The notes under the pieces were generated by a model. That model worked only from the letters and a program-made list of their open reading frames with translations, was not told the DNA's origin and ran no database searches. A stretch of 36,090 nucleotides of DNA from positions 1-36,090 of the forward strand of contig JANJXG010000132.1 in assembly GCA_024709145.1 (NCBI GenBank). Direction: 5' to 3'. Positions 14,816-24,283 of this stretch are shown one piece after another. The position numbers were made by a program, and so were the translations under genes. This stretch comes from Bacteroidales bacterium (GTDB taxonomy: Bacteria; Bacteroidota; Bacteroidia; Bacteroidales; F082). Positions within the stretch are counted from its first letter, which is position 1. Each line of letters begins with the position of its first letter.

Positions 14816-17655
14816 TGCAGGACAGTTTTTTAGACCGCCTTTCAAAGTATATTTTAGAAAAATATGAAGGTAAGACAGATGATCTGACAATTGTTTTCCC
14901 AAATAAACGCGCTGTCATTTACCTCAAAAAATACCTTGCGAAAAATTCTGAAAAAGCTATCTGGCTTCCCGAAATTGTATCGGTTGAAGACTTGTTCAGC
15001 CAATGGCTGGGCTATCAAACAGCTGATCAAACGGCCATCCTTTTTGAGTTGATCAACCTATTTATTGAAGAGAATCAAGTTAGCGCTGAAGGACTGGATC
15101 ATTTCGCCGGATATGCCATCCAAATTGTTCGTGATTTTGAAGACATTGACCATTTTCTTGCATCGGCCTCAGATTTGTTTGCTTACCTGACAGAAGCCAA
15201 GGCCATTGAACTGTGGCATCCGGATGGCAGCGATTTAAGTAATTATGAAAAAGATTATCTGAATTTCTTTTCATCTTTGGCGGCCCGTTATCAGCAGATT
15301 CATGAAAGGATGGATCAAAATAAAACGGCAAGTCTGGGTACTATCTCCCGCAAACTAGCTGAGCTACCTGAAAGAGATTTCGAACAGCTTAACATCAAGC
15401 CCCATGTTGTTTTTGCAGGATTTAATGCATTTAGTCCTGCAGAAACGCGCATTATTGAAAAACTCGATCGTTTAGGGCGGGTTGAGGTCGTTTGGGACTT
15501 TGATACCTATTACATGGACGAAAACCAATTTGGGTTTCACGAAGCAGGTTACTTTGCCAGGAATTTTTTAAAAAAACACCCTCAACTTCATAAGTTTTGG
15601 GTTAACAATTACCTTCAAAACAATAACAAAACGATCCATCTGATTGGTGTTCCCGGCACAATAGGGCAAGCCAAAGCATTGGGAAACCAACTCACAAGAT
15701 CTCATCAAGCAGTTAAGTCACCTGAAAATACTGCTGTTGTTCTCGCGGATGAACGCTTGCTTTTTCCGGTATTGAACAGTGTTCCAGATCAAATCGGAAA
15801 GTTTAACGTAACGATGGGAATTCCTTTTCCGATAAGTCCTGTTTATTCGCTCCTGATCTTACTGGCCGAAAACGATCTCAATAGTCGAAATAAGGCTCCG
15901 GATCTCCAATTTCAGCTTTCAAGGCTTATAAAAATCCTGCATCACGACTTCATGGCTGTGATTCTTAATCAGCAAATTATCAACGATCTGCAGCGGTTAA
16001 CACAAAAAATAATCTCCGACGGGAACCCATATATTCGGGTTTCCAGAATTCGTGAACGGCTTTCAGGTGCAGACAAAAGAACCCAATTATTGGTTGACAA
16101 AATTGTTTTTCAATCTCCGGAATCAGCCTCCGATGCCATTAAAAAATACCTTGAATTGATAAGATGGCTGGCGGATCAACCTGTAAAAGGTGAAAAAACA
16201 TCCAATCAGGTTGTGCTGTTCAACCAATTATCACTGGCTGTAAGCCTTTTGAATCGCATGCAGCAATTGATGGATAAATCAGGTGAAATGCTTGATATAA
16301 AGCATCTTTTGAGATTTCTCAAACAACTTTCTCCATCATTTCAAATGAACTTTTTGGGTGAACCACTCGAAGGAATGCAAGTTATGGGTCTTCTTGAAAC
16401 CCGTAACCTTGATTTTGAAACCGTTCATCTACTTTCTGCCAACGAAGGTATTCTGCCCTCAGACAAGAATAATCAGTCACTCATCCCTTTCGACATCCGA
16501 AATACTTTTGGGTTGCCTACCTACCAAGAAAATCAAGCAATTTATGCTTACCACTTTTTTCATCTGCTGCAGCGTGCAAATGATATCTACCTGTATTACA
16601 ACACCGAGCCCGATCCGTTAGGTGGAGGTGAACCCAGCAGGTTTATTTTACAACTTAAATATGAACTGAGTAAACTGAACCACAAAATTGCCATCACTGA
16701 AGAAATAGCAAGCTTTCCTTTGCCAACCGGAGAACAGTCAAGGGAAATTTCTGTCGCAAAAACCGCCATTGTAATGGAGCAGCTGGCCGAAAAGCTTATG
16801 AGTGGTTTGTCTCCGACTAGTATTGCCCGTTACCTGACTTGTCCACTAAAGTTTTACCTGATTGATATTTTGAAAACGGAAGAAAGCCTGAGTCTAGACA
16901 CAAGTATCAAAACGAACCAATTAGGCACCGTGATTCATCAAACCCTTGAAGCATTGTATTCCCCGTTTTTGAATCAACAATTGCTAAACAATCATTATTC
17001 CTACATGTTTGAATCGATGGATAAGCTGCTAAACGATCAGTTTAAAACAGTATTTCCAGGTGTTTTGCTTGACGAAGGTCAGAATAAAGTCAGTTATATT
17101 GTTGCTAAACAATTAATTAAAAAACTACTCGAAACGGAAAGAAATGACACTGATACCCAGATAACCATTGTAGAACTTGAGAAGAAAATTTCGAAAAAAT
17201 TTAACTACTCCGGTATGTCAATCATTCTAAAAGGAACCATTGACCGTATTGACTTAGCCGATGGCCATTATCGCATTATCGATTACAAAACAGGAAGAGT
17301 TGAAAAGAAAGAGATCAAGCTTAAAGAAACCTCCGAATTATTCGAGCCTGAAAAAAGCAAAGCCCTGCAGCTTGCAATTTACACTTATCTTTTTCTGCTC
17401 GAAAATCAAACAATAAATGACTTACCCAAGGCCGGAATTTACGCCTTAAAACAAGGATCAACTGGACTTCAGCTTACTGATTTTTTGATGAATGACGATA
17501 AGGATGTTTTCATGGAATTCATGCAACACAACCTTTCTCAACTTTTTGAAAAAATGCTGGATACATCTATACCTTTTAGGCAAACCGCCGAAATCAGTCA
17601 CTGCCGTAATTGCAATTTCAGGAGGACCTGCAAACGGCCTAAAATCCTACATTGA
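14812..17655 (+). CDS. AddB-like Fe-S PD-(D/E)XK nuclease
   Basis: A protein of 947 residues. The N-terminal two thirds resemble the inactivated helicase of AddB (LTIVFPNKRAVIYLKKYL, WLPEIVSVEDLF, VHLLSANEGILP), but I see no GxxGxGKT Walker A motif. The C-terminal nuclease has IARYLTCPLKFYL (C677), LGTVIHQTLEALY, GTIDRID (G808-D811), IIDYKTGR (D824, K826), QLAIYTYL, and a terminal HCRNCNFRRTCKRP (C931, C934, C940). The four cysteines would hold a 4Fe-4S cluster as in AddB. Such proteins process double-strand DNA ends with an AddA helicase, but no AddA gene is in the window. The start overlaps the MurU-like stop (ATGATG). Confidence 0.88.
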   Translation: MMQDSFLDRLSKYILEKYEGKTDDLTIVFPNKRAVIYLKKYLAKNSEKAIWLPEIVSVEDLFSQWLGYQTADQTAILFELINLFIEENQVSAEGLDHFAGYAIQIVRDFEDIDHFLASASDLFAYLTEAKAIELWHPDGSDLSNYEKDYLNFFSSLAARYQQIHERMDQNKTASLGTISRKLAELPERDFEQLNIKPHVVFAGFNAFSPAETRIIEKLDRLGRVEVVWDFDTYYMDENQFGFHEAGYFARNFLKKHPQLHKFWVNNYLQNNNKTIHLIGVPGTIGQAKALGNQLTRSHQAVKSPENTAVVLADERLLFPVLNSVPDQIGKFNVTMGIPFPISPVYSLLILLAENDLNSRNKAPDLQFQLSRLIKILHHDFMAVILNQQIINDLQRLTQKIISDGNPYIRVSRIRERLSGADKRTQLLVDKIVFQSPESASDAIKKYLELIRWLADQPVKGEKTSNQVVLFNQLSLAVSLLNRMQQLMDKSGEMLDIKHLLRFLKQLSPSFQMNFLGEPLEGMQVMGLLETRNLDFETVHLLSANEGILPSDKNNQSLIPFDIRNTFGLPTYQENQAIYAYHFFHLLQRANDIYLYYNTEPDPLGGGEPSRFILQLKYELSKLNHKIAITEEIASFPLPTGEQSREISVAKTAIVMEQLAEKLMSGLSPTSIARYLTCPLKFYLIDILKTEESLSLDTSIKTNQLGTVIHQTLEALYSPFLNQQLLNNHYSYMFESMDKLLNDQFKTVFPGVLLDEGQNKVSYIVAKQLIKKLLETERNDTDTQITIVELEKKISKKFNYSGMSIILKGTIDRIDLADGHYRIIDYKTGRVEKKEIKLKETSELFEPEKSKALQLAIYTYLFLLENQTINDLPKAGIYALKQGSTGLQLTDFLMNDDKDVFMEFMQHNLSQLFEKMLDTSIPFRQTAEISHCRNCNFRRTCKRPKILH

Positions 17656-17663
17656 TACTTTTG

Positions 17664-17694
17664 TTTGAAATCGAACAGACATATCGTATCTTTG
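17664..17694 (+). promoter_or_regulatory. Bacteroidetes-type promoter (TTTG-N19-TATCTTTG)
   Basis: TTTG at 17664-17667 is followed after exactly 19 bases by TATCTTTG at 17687-17694, a full match to both the -33 and -7 boxes of the phylum's primary promoter. It drives the hybrid kinase at 17724, with transcription expected near 17700. It is the best promoter in the window. Confidence 0.75.
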
Positions 17695-17723
17695 CTTTTG
17701 AAATGAATTGAAATCACTGTTTT

Positions 17724-19751
17724 ATGAATCAACAACCAAAATTCAATATCCTGATTGTGGACGACCGTCCTGAAAATCTGCTGACCCTTGAGGGGATTCT
17801 TGAAAATGATGAACTCAACATTTTGAAGGCTCATTCTGGCAATGAGGCGTTAAGCATCATGCTTGAACACAATGTGGCTCTGGTTCTGATGGATGTTCAA
17901 ATGCCAGGAATGGACGGTTTTGAAGTGGCCGAAATCATGCGAAGTACCGAAAGGACAAAATATATTCCCATCATTTTTGTGACTGCAATCAGCAAACAGC
18001 GACAACATATTTTTAAAGGTTATGAATCTGGTGCTGTAGATTATTTATACAAACCACTTGATTTAGAAATACTTCAAAGCAAAATTAAGGCATTTATTGA
18101 TTTTTTTCAACATAAGAACAAATTAGAAGAAACCACTCGTAAGCTTGAAAAAACCATTAACGAACTGAATCAGTCCCGCATCATTGCCGAAGAAGCAACC
18201 ATGGCAAAAAGTGCTTTTCTTGCCACAATGAGCCATGAAATCAGAACACCCCTTAATGGCATTATCGGATTGGCTGATCTGGGCCTGATGGATGACAGCA
18301 TGAGCACAACACAGCGTGAAAGGCTCCTCGATATTAAAACTTCAGGAGAATCTCTGCTTGAGATTATCAACGAAATCCTGGATATTTCCAAAATAGAAGC
18401 TGATAAACTCGAACTCGAAGAAATAGAGTTCAGCATCAGAGAGGTGATTGAAAAAATTATAAACCTTCTGTCAGTGAAAGTGTTTCAGGAAAAACTTGAG
18501 TTCGTCTGTGAGATATCACCCGATCTTCCGGATATCTTAATCGGTGATCCTTTGCGAATCAGGCAAATATTAATCAATTTGCTCAGCAACGCTATCAAAT
18601 TTACTGAAGAAGGCACCGTTGGGATTCATGTAAAAATGCTTGACCACATTGAGGAACAAATCAGCATTGAATTTTCTGTCGAAGATACCGGGATTGGGAT
18701 CCCTAAAGACAAAATAAACCGGCTCTTTCAATCCTATCAACAAGTTGATACTTCAACAACCCGCACCCATGGAGGAACAGGTCTTGGTTTAACCATTTCA
18801 CAAAAGCTAGTGAATCTGATGGGCGGAGTCATCAAAGTTGAAAGCAACCTAGGAGAAGGAAGTAAATTTTACTTCCGGCTCAATATGATGACCGGTGACC
18901 AACGAGAGTCCCCCTGGGAGCTCACTTTGAACAAACCCAACAATGAATACAATTTGCTTATTATTGATGATCATCAGAAATCGACACACATAATTTCCGA
19001 GATGTTGCATAAATGGGGCATAAAACACTCATTTACATATGATTGCCCTTCATGTTTCAACCTCCTTGAAAAAGAAAATTTTGATTTGATCCTGATTGAT
19101 TATTATCTGACTTCGATGAATGGATTTGAAGTTGCCGAAAAGATTAAGTCTAAATTTAAACCAGGTCAACAACCAGAGATTGTGCTCCTGTCACCCAGTA
19201 AAGCCAGCATCGAAATTTTGAAAGTTAAAAATACTGGTATGCAGGAATTTCTTACAAAACCTCTGCTACAATCTAACCTGAAAAAGCTGCTAATCAATAA
19301 ATTTGGAAAAAAAGACAAGGGTAAAGAAATACCTGCAGAACCAAAGGGAACTGAAGACGCTGGCGGACGCAAATTGAACATCCTCGTTGCTGAAGATCAA
19401 ATTATTAATCGAAAAATCGTTATTCAGCTACTTGAGAAGAAAGGATGGATTGTAAAAGCTGTCGAAAACGGCAAAATTGCATTTGAGGTTGCAACAACAC
19501 AACGCTTTGATTTGATTTTAATGGACGTTCAAATGCCTGAAATGGATGGTTTTGACGCCACCCGAAACATAAGAATTGCAGAAAAAGATAAGTCTTATCA
19601 CACCCCCATCGTGGCCATGACAGCCCATGCAATGATTGGAGACCGTGAAAAATGTTTGGCTGCCGGTATGGATTACTACATCACAAAACCTGTTAATCCT
19701 GCTGAACTTTATGAGACAATTGAAAAATTTACTTTATTGCAGCAAAAGTAA
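17724..19751 (+). CDS. Soluble hybrid histidine kinase (REC-HisKA-HATPase-REC-REC)
   Basis: A protein of 675 residues with no membrane segment or signal peptide. Domain order: receiver with D57 (VLMDVQMPGMDG) and K110; short coiled coil (about 132-165); HisKA with phospho-accepting H171 (MSHEIRTPLNG); HATPase with the N box NLLSNAIKF, DTGIGIP and GGTGLGL; a second receiver with D459 (LILIDYYLTSMNG); and a third with D601 (LILMDVQMPEMDG) and K (YITKPV). The N-terminal receiver suggests it takes phosphate from another kinase rather than sensing a ligand itself. The terminal receivers would pass phosphate to an Hpt protein, and one is encoded at 31187. There is no DNA-binding output domain. It precedes the membrane-bound kinase by 165 bases with its own promoter. 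Confidence 0.93.
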   Translation: MNQQPKFNILIVDDRPENLLTLEGILENDELNILKAHSGNEALSIMLEHNVALVLMDVQMPGMDGFEVAEIMRSTERTKYIPIIFVTAISKQRQHIFKGYESGAVDYLYKPLDLEILQSKIKAFIDFFQHKNKLEETTRKLEKTINELNQSRIIAEEATMAKSAFLATMSHEIRTPLNGIIGLADLGLMDDSMSTTQRERLLDIKTSGESLLEIINEILDISKIEADKLELEEIEFSIREVIEKIINLLSVKVFQEKLEFVCEISPDLPDILIGDPLRIRQILINLLSNAIKFTEEGTVGIHVKMLDHIEEQISIEFSVEDTGIGIPKDKINRLFQSYQQVDTSTTRTHGGTGLGLTISQKLVNLMGGVIKVESNLGEGSKFYFRLNMMTGDQRESPWELTLNKPNNEYNLLIIDDHQKSTHIISEMLHKWGIKHSFTYDCPSCFNLLEKENFDLILIDYYLTSMNGFEVAEKIKSKFKPGQQPEIVLLSPSKASIEILKVKNTGMQEFLTKPLLQSNLKKLLINKFGKKDKGKEIPAEPKGTEDAGGRKLNILVAEDQIINRKIVIQLLEKKGWIVKAVENGKIAFEVATTQRFDLILMDVQMPEMDGFDATRNIRIAEKDKSYHTPIVAMTAHAMIGDREKCLAAGMDYYITKPVNPAELYETIEKFTLLQQK

Positions 19752-19823
19752 GTTCGTTGAGACCATAAAAGCCGTATGACTGAAAAAAACCATCCTGTAC
19801 CCCGCTATTTCTTGTTTCAAAGT

Positions 19824-19831
19824 TATATTTG
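19824..19831 (+). promoter_or_regulatory. Putative -7 element for the kinase-cheR-cheB operon
   Basis: TATATTTG matches TAnnTTTG, 85 bases before the ATG at 19917. No clear -33 TTTG is seen. The gap 19752-19916 also holds no obvious terminator, so some readthrough from the first kinase is possible. Confidence 0.4.
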
Positions 19832-19916
19832 CCGCCAATTACGTGGGTAAGATGTTCATTTAACAACATTAACGAACTGTGGAGGTTTAACATTTTCAAT
19901 AACCTGAATTTTTTAC

Positions 19917-22900
19917 ATGGAAAATCTGGACTACAATAAAGCCACAACCTGGGAAAAATTAAAATTCTCATTCAGGTCGTGGCGTTACATCGGTGTCGGC
20001 AAATCACTGTTAATCTGGTTCCTGACCATTTCTATCGTACCATTGGCCAGCATCAGTTTTATCAACTTTCTGAATGCTTACCATGGCTTAACAATTGTTG
20101 CGGAGAAATCGCTTCAAACAACCTCGCAACTTCGTGAAGAATATATCAACACATTTTTTAATGAAATAACCGATTTTCTTAAGTTTAACAGCAGCCAAAA
20201 GGCAGATGTAAATTTCATTAAAGATTTAACCAAAGGTCTTGAAAACAATGGTGGAGATTTTACCAAATTTTATAAATCACCTGAATATCAAAGCTTAACG
20301 GCTGAGCATAAAGATGAATACAAAAACCTTACCGACCGACAGGGCTTCTATGATATCTATTACATAGGCCGTGACGGAACGATACTTTTCAGTCTGAAAC
20401 AAGAAAGCGATCTGGGTTCAAACCTTTTAACAGGGAATCTGAAACTTACCAGATTTGCTGCTACCGTGCGTGAAGTGCTGGACCATGAGAAAATTCGTTT
20501 TTCCGATCTGGAGTTTTATGAGCCTTCGTATAACAAACTGACCGGCTTTTTTGCAATCTCGGTTAAAGATGAATCAGGACAGGTGATTGGTGTCATTGCC
20601 TTGCAGATTACAATGGAACGCATCAATCAGATTATTAGTCAGGAAGCAGGTTATGGTGAAACAGGACAAGCATACATTGTTGCAGATGACCGATTGCTCC
20701 GTTCGGCGTTGCGGTTCAAAGGTAATCATGAGATCTTAACAAAAGAAGTTGATAATCAAAAGGTTAAAGATTGGTTATTTAGCCAGCAAAATAAATCGAA
20801 TTTGGCGATACTCGAAGAAAAGGAACTCGATCGCGAAAAAGTTTCTACTTACGACAGTGACCTGGAAGGTAAATATGTGCTTGGAATTTACCGACACCTC
20901 GACCTGCTCGAAAAACTTGGTGTTAGGTGGGCTTTAATTGAAGAAATTGAGCACAGTGAAGCTTTTGCCTATGCCAGAAAGCTTTCCGATATTGTAAAAA
21001 TCACCTTTATTATAACTATAATCCTTGTTTTTTTTATCTCTATTCTCGTCACACGGTGGTTCGTAAACCCTATCAAGCAATTATCTTCATGGGCAAAGGA
21101 AGTTGCTGAAGGGCAGCTTGATAACAAATATATAAAAGCCCCTTCCAATGAAATTGGGGAAATGGTTGGAACTTTTAACCGACTTGTTAATGCTTTACAA
21201 AAATACGCCAATGTTGCGCGGTTGATGGCAATTGGTGATTACAGCGAAAAGGTTGAAATCAGAAGTGAGAAAGATGTTTTGGGCACTTCGATGAACGAAA
21301 TGGTTGGAAGTTTCAGGCAGGTTGTTTCGCAAGCTAACAGGATAGCAGCCGGCGATTACAGTGTTAATGTAGTTCCACGCAGCGAAAAAGACACCTTAAA
21401 TATTGCCTTGTTCGACATGACCCGGACACTTCAAGCCAATGCCATTGCCAACGCCAACCAGGATTGGCTTAAAACCGGCATCAATCTGTTGGATACTGAG
21501 TTAAGCGGTGTTTCATCAGTAGATATATTGGTTGAGAAGGTAATCACTTTTCTTGGTAGTTACACAGGAGCAGTTGCAGGCTTCGTTTATGTAACCGATG
21601 ACCGGGAACGTAGCCTCGAGCTTAGGTCTACATTTGGTGCTCCGCTTTTCAACCCCTCCCAACCTGTAAAAATCACAGAAGGAGATGGAATAATCGGGCA
21701 GGTAGCCAAAGATCGTAAAATCACTTATATTGAGTCAGACGATCAGAACCTGAAGATCCATTTGGGTAATCATACCCTCGAAGTCAAAGATTGTATCGTT
21801 TTTCCCTTAATTCACGAAGGACAGCTCACAGGAGTCATCGAACTGCTTTCAACAAGCGGATTCAACGAGTTAAAAAAGAGTTTTCTCGAAATGGCATCAG
21901 TAAACATTGCTATTGCCATCCGCACCGCCAAGGCTACAGAAACAGTTCGTGAACTGCTGCGTCAGACGCAGGAACAAGCCAACGAGTTAGCTGTACAGCA
22001 AGAAGAACTCAGGCAAGCAAATGAAGAGCTTCAGGAACAAACAGCAGCGCTGCGGGTTTCAGAAGAGAATCTTCAGGCACAGCAAGAAGAACTTAAAGTA
22101 ACCAATGAAGAACTTGAAGAACGAACAAAAGCACTTGAGGCACAAAGAGATGCAATAAGAGAAAAAAACATCGAACTCGAAGCAGCCCGCAAAGAAATCG
22201 AAACGAAAGCACAGGACATTGAAATGGCTTCGAAATACAAATCGGAGTTTTTGGCTAATATGTCGCATGAGCTCCGAACTCCGCTTAACAGCATTTTGGT
22301 CCTCTCACAGCTTTTGGCTGAAAATAAAAAGCAACATCTTGATTTAAAGGAACTTGAATATGCCCGAACCATCAATAGCTCAGGTTCGGATTTACTTGAG
22401 TTGATCAATGAAATACTTGATCTGAGTAAAGTGGAATCAGGAAAAATTGATCTCTTTGTTGAACCTGTTTACCTTGATGATATTGCTGCTTTCGTAAAAA
22501 AATCGTTTGGACCGCTTGCCGAAAAGAAAGGTTTGGAATTATTTATTCATATCAGCAAGAACCTTCCGGAGACAATTAAAACCGATAGTCAGCGTGTATT
22601 TCAGATTCTTAAAAATCTTTTCTCCAACGCGCTGAAATTCACCCATAAAGGAAGTGTTACCCTCAGCATATACAAGCCTAAACAGGTCAATCAGGATCAT
22701 ACTGAAAAAAAGTGGGTTGCTTTATCAGTAAAAGACACAGGTATCGGTATAGCTCCCGGAAAACTTGAACTCATTTTCAATGCCTTTACACAGGCTGACG
22801 GTACAACCAGCAGAAAATATGGAGGCACGGGTCTAGGGCTAAGTATTTCAAAAGCATTTACGGAACTTCTTGGAGGATCGATTGAAGTGGAAAGCATTGA

Positions 22901-24275
22901 AGGTGAAGGAACTACCTTTACTTTATACCTGCCATTGGAAGGTAATCAATCCTACGGTGAGTCCGAAAAAATAGATAGCAATACCCCTAAGACAATTCAA
23001 GCTCCCCAAAAACAGGAAACTGGGATTACAGTGCAAACTGAATCACCCCCTGCTCCCCTACCCTTCGATGAAAGCCGCGATGACAGGCATCTACTCAACG
23101 AAGGTGACAAAGTATTGCTGGTTATTGAAGACGACCCGAGTTTTGCTGGTTTGATAAAAGATATGGCCAACGAGCATCATTTCAAGTGTTTAATTGCTCA
23201 TGACGGAGAGGCAGGATTGCATTATGCTGATTTCTACCTCCCTAGTGCCATAATACTCGACATTGGTTTGCCTGGCATCGATGGTTATGAAGTAATGGAC
23301 AGATTGAAAAAAAATAGCCGTACACGACACATTCCAGTGCATTTTGTCTCGGCAGCTGACCGCACACTTGATACCCTAAAGCAAGGTGCGATCGGTTATT
23401 TGCGCAAACCTGTCACCAAAGAAACACTCGAATCTGCTCTCGATAGAATCGAATTGGCTGTTGCCAGCCATTCACGCAAGCTTCTCATCGTTGAAGATGA
23501 TGAAATTACGCGAAAAAGCATCACAAACCTGATGTCAGCCGAGGATGTGATCATCAAAGCAGTGAGCTCAGGTGAAGCTGCCTGGGAGGTGTTAAAAAAT
23601 GAACCGTTCGATTGCCTGATTCTCGACCTTGGTTTACAAGGAATGAGTGGATTTGAGCTCCTCGAAAACATTAAAAAAGATGATGCGATCAAGCTACTTC
23701 CAGTCATTGTCTATACAGCTCACGAAATGAGTCAGGACGAAAATTTGCAACTTCAGCAATATGCTGATAGCATTATACTTAAAGGTGCCAGATCATTCGA
23801 AAGACTCCTGTCGGAGTCCACCTTATTTTTGCATCAGGTTGAGTCGAAGCTACCGGCAAAAAAACAGGAAATGCTGAAGAAAGTTCTTCCCAGAGAAGAT
23901 GTACTTGAGGGCAAAACCCTTCTGATCGTGGATGATGATATGCGCAATGTTTTTGCATTGACAAGCTTCCTTGATCAGTTTAACATGAAACTTATTATTG
24001 CAAAAAACGGAAGAGAAGGCATCGAAAAACTTCAGGCCAATCCTCAAACCGACCTCGTCTTAATGGATATCATGATGCCTGAAATGGATGGCTATGAAGC
24101 CATGCGTGAGATCAGAAAAGATGCACGATTTACAAGGCTGCCAATCATTGCCCTTACCGCCAAAGCAATGAAAGACGACAGAGATAAATGTCTTGCTGCC
24201 GGCGCCAATGAATACCTTACAAAACCTTTTGACACTGGCAAACTACTTTCACTTCTAAGAGTTTGGCTTTACTGA
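19917..24275 (+). CDS. Membrane hybrid histidine kinase with Cache-like sensor, HAMPs, GAF and three receivers
   Basis: A protein of 1452 residues. TM1 lies at about 30-52 and TM2 at about 361-381, enclosing a roughly 300-residue periplasmic region with a Cache-like pattern (FYDIYYIGRDGTILFSL, GFFAISVKDESGQVIGVIALQI). A HAMP (WFVNPIKQLSSWAKEVAEGQ) and a second HAMP-like repeat (two GDYS segments) follow, then a GAF domain (about 535-670) and a long Gln/Glu-rich coiled coil (about 680-775). HisKA has H784 (MSHELRTPLN), with HATPase boxes NLFSNALKF, DTGIGIAP and GGTGLGL. Receivers have D1115, D1237 and D1384; the middle one is divergent (ILKGARS around its Lys). CheR and CheB follow directly, suggesting this receptor-like kinase is the methylated target. 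The ligand is unknown. Confidence 0.93.
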   Translation: MENLDYNKATTWEKLKFSFRSWRYIGVGKSLLIWFLTISIVPLASISFINFLNAYHGLTIVAEKSLQTTSQLREEYINTFFNEITDFLKFNSSQKADVNFIKDLTKGLENNGGDFTKFYKSPEYQSLTAEHKDEYKNLTDRQGFYDIYYIGRDGTILFSLKQESDLGSNLLTGNLKLTRFAATVREVLDHEKIRFSDLEFYEPSYNKLTGFFAISVKDESGQVIGVIALQITMERINQIISQEAGYGETGQAYIVADDRLLRSALRFKGNHEILTKEVDNQKVKDWLFSQQNKSNLAILEEKELDREKVSTYDSDLEGKYVLGIYRHLDLLEKLGVRWALIEEIEHSEAFAYARKLSDIVKITFIITIILVFFISILVTRWFVNPIKQLSSWAKEVAEGQLDNKYIKAPSNEIGEMVGTFNRLVNALQKYANVARLMAIGDYSEKVEIRSEKDVLGTSMNEMVGSFRQVVSQANRIAAGDYSVNVVPRSEKDTLNIALFDMTRTLQANAIANANQDWLKTGINLLDTELSGVSSVDILVEKVITFLGSYTGAVAGFVYVTDDRERSLELRSTFGAPLFNPSQPVKITEGDGIIGQVAKDRKITYIESDDQNLKIHLGNHTLEVKDCIVFPLIHEGQLTGVIELLSTSGFNELKKSFLEMASVNIAIAIRTAKATETVRELLRQTQEQANELAVQQEELRQANEELQEQTAALRVSEENLQAQQEELKVTNEELEERTKALEAQRDAIREKNIELEAARKEIETKAQDIEMASKYKSEFLANMSHELRTPLNSILVLSQLLAENKKQHLDLKELEYARTINSSGSDLLELINEILDLSKVESGKIDLFVEPVYLDDIAAFVKKSFGPLAEKKGLELFIHISKNLPETIKTDSQRVFQILKNLFSNALKFTHKGSVTLSIYKPKQVNQDHTEKKWVALSVKDTGIGIAPGKLELIFNAFTQADGTTSRKYGGTGLGLSISKAFTELLGGSIEVESIEGEGTTFTLYLPLEGNQSYGESEKIDSNTPKTIQAPQKQETGITVQTESPPAPLPFDESRDDRHLLNEGDKVLLVIEDDPSFAGLIKDMANEHHFKCLIAHDGEAGLHYADFYLPSAIILDIGLPGIDGYEVMDRLKKNSRTRHIPVHFVSAADRTLDTLKQGAIGYLRKPVTKETLESALDRIELAVASHSRKLLIVEDDEITRKSITNLMSAEDVIIKAVSSGEAAWEVLKNEPFDCLILDLGLQGMSGFELLENIKKDDAIKLLPVIVYTAHEMSQDENLQLQQYADSIILKGARSFERLLSESTLFLHQVESKLPAKKQEMLKKVLPREDVLEGKTLLIVDDDMRNVFALTSFLDQFNMKLIIAKNGREGIEKLQANPQTDLVLMDIMMPEMDGYEAMREIRKDARFTRLPIIALTAKAMKDDRDKCLAAGANEYLTKPFDTGKLLSLLRVWLY

Positions 24276-24283
24276 AACAAACC

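Noticed and set aside
24263-24283. TTG start for CheR
   Set aside because: It would overlap the end of the kinase gene. The ATG at 24284 lies just after the kinase stop and keeps the whole CheR fold.
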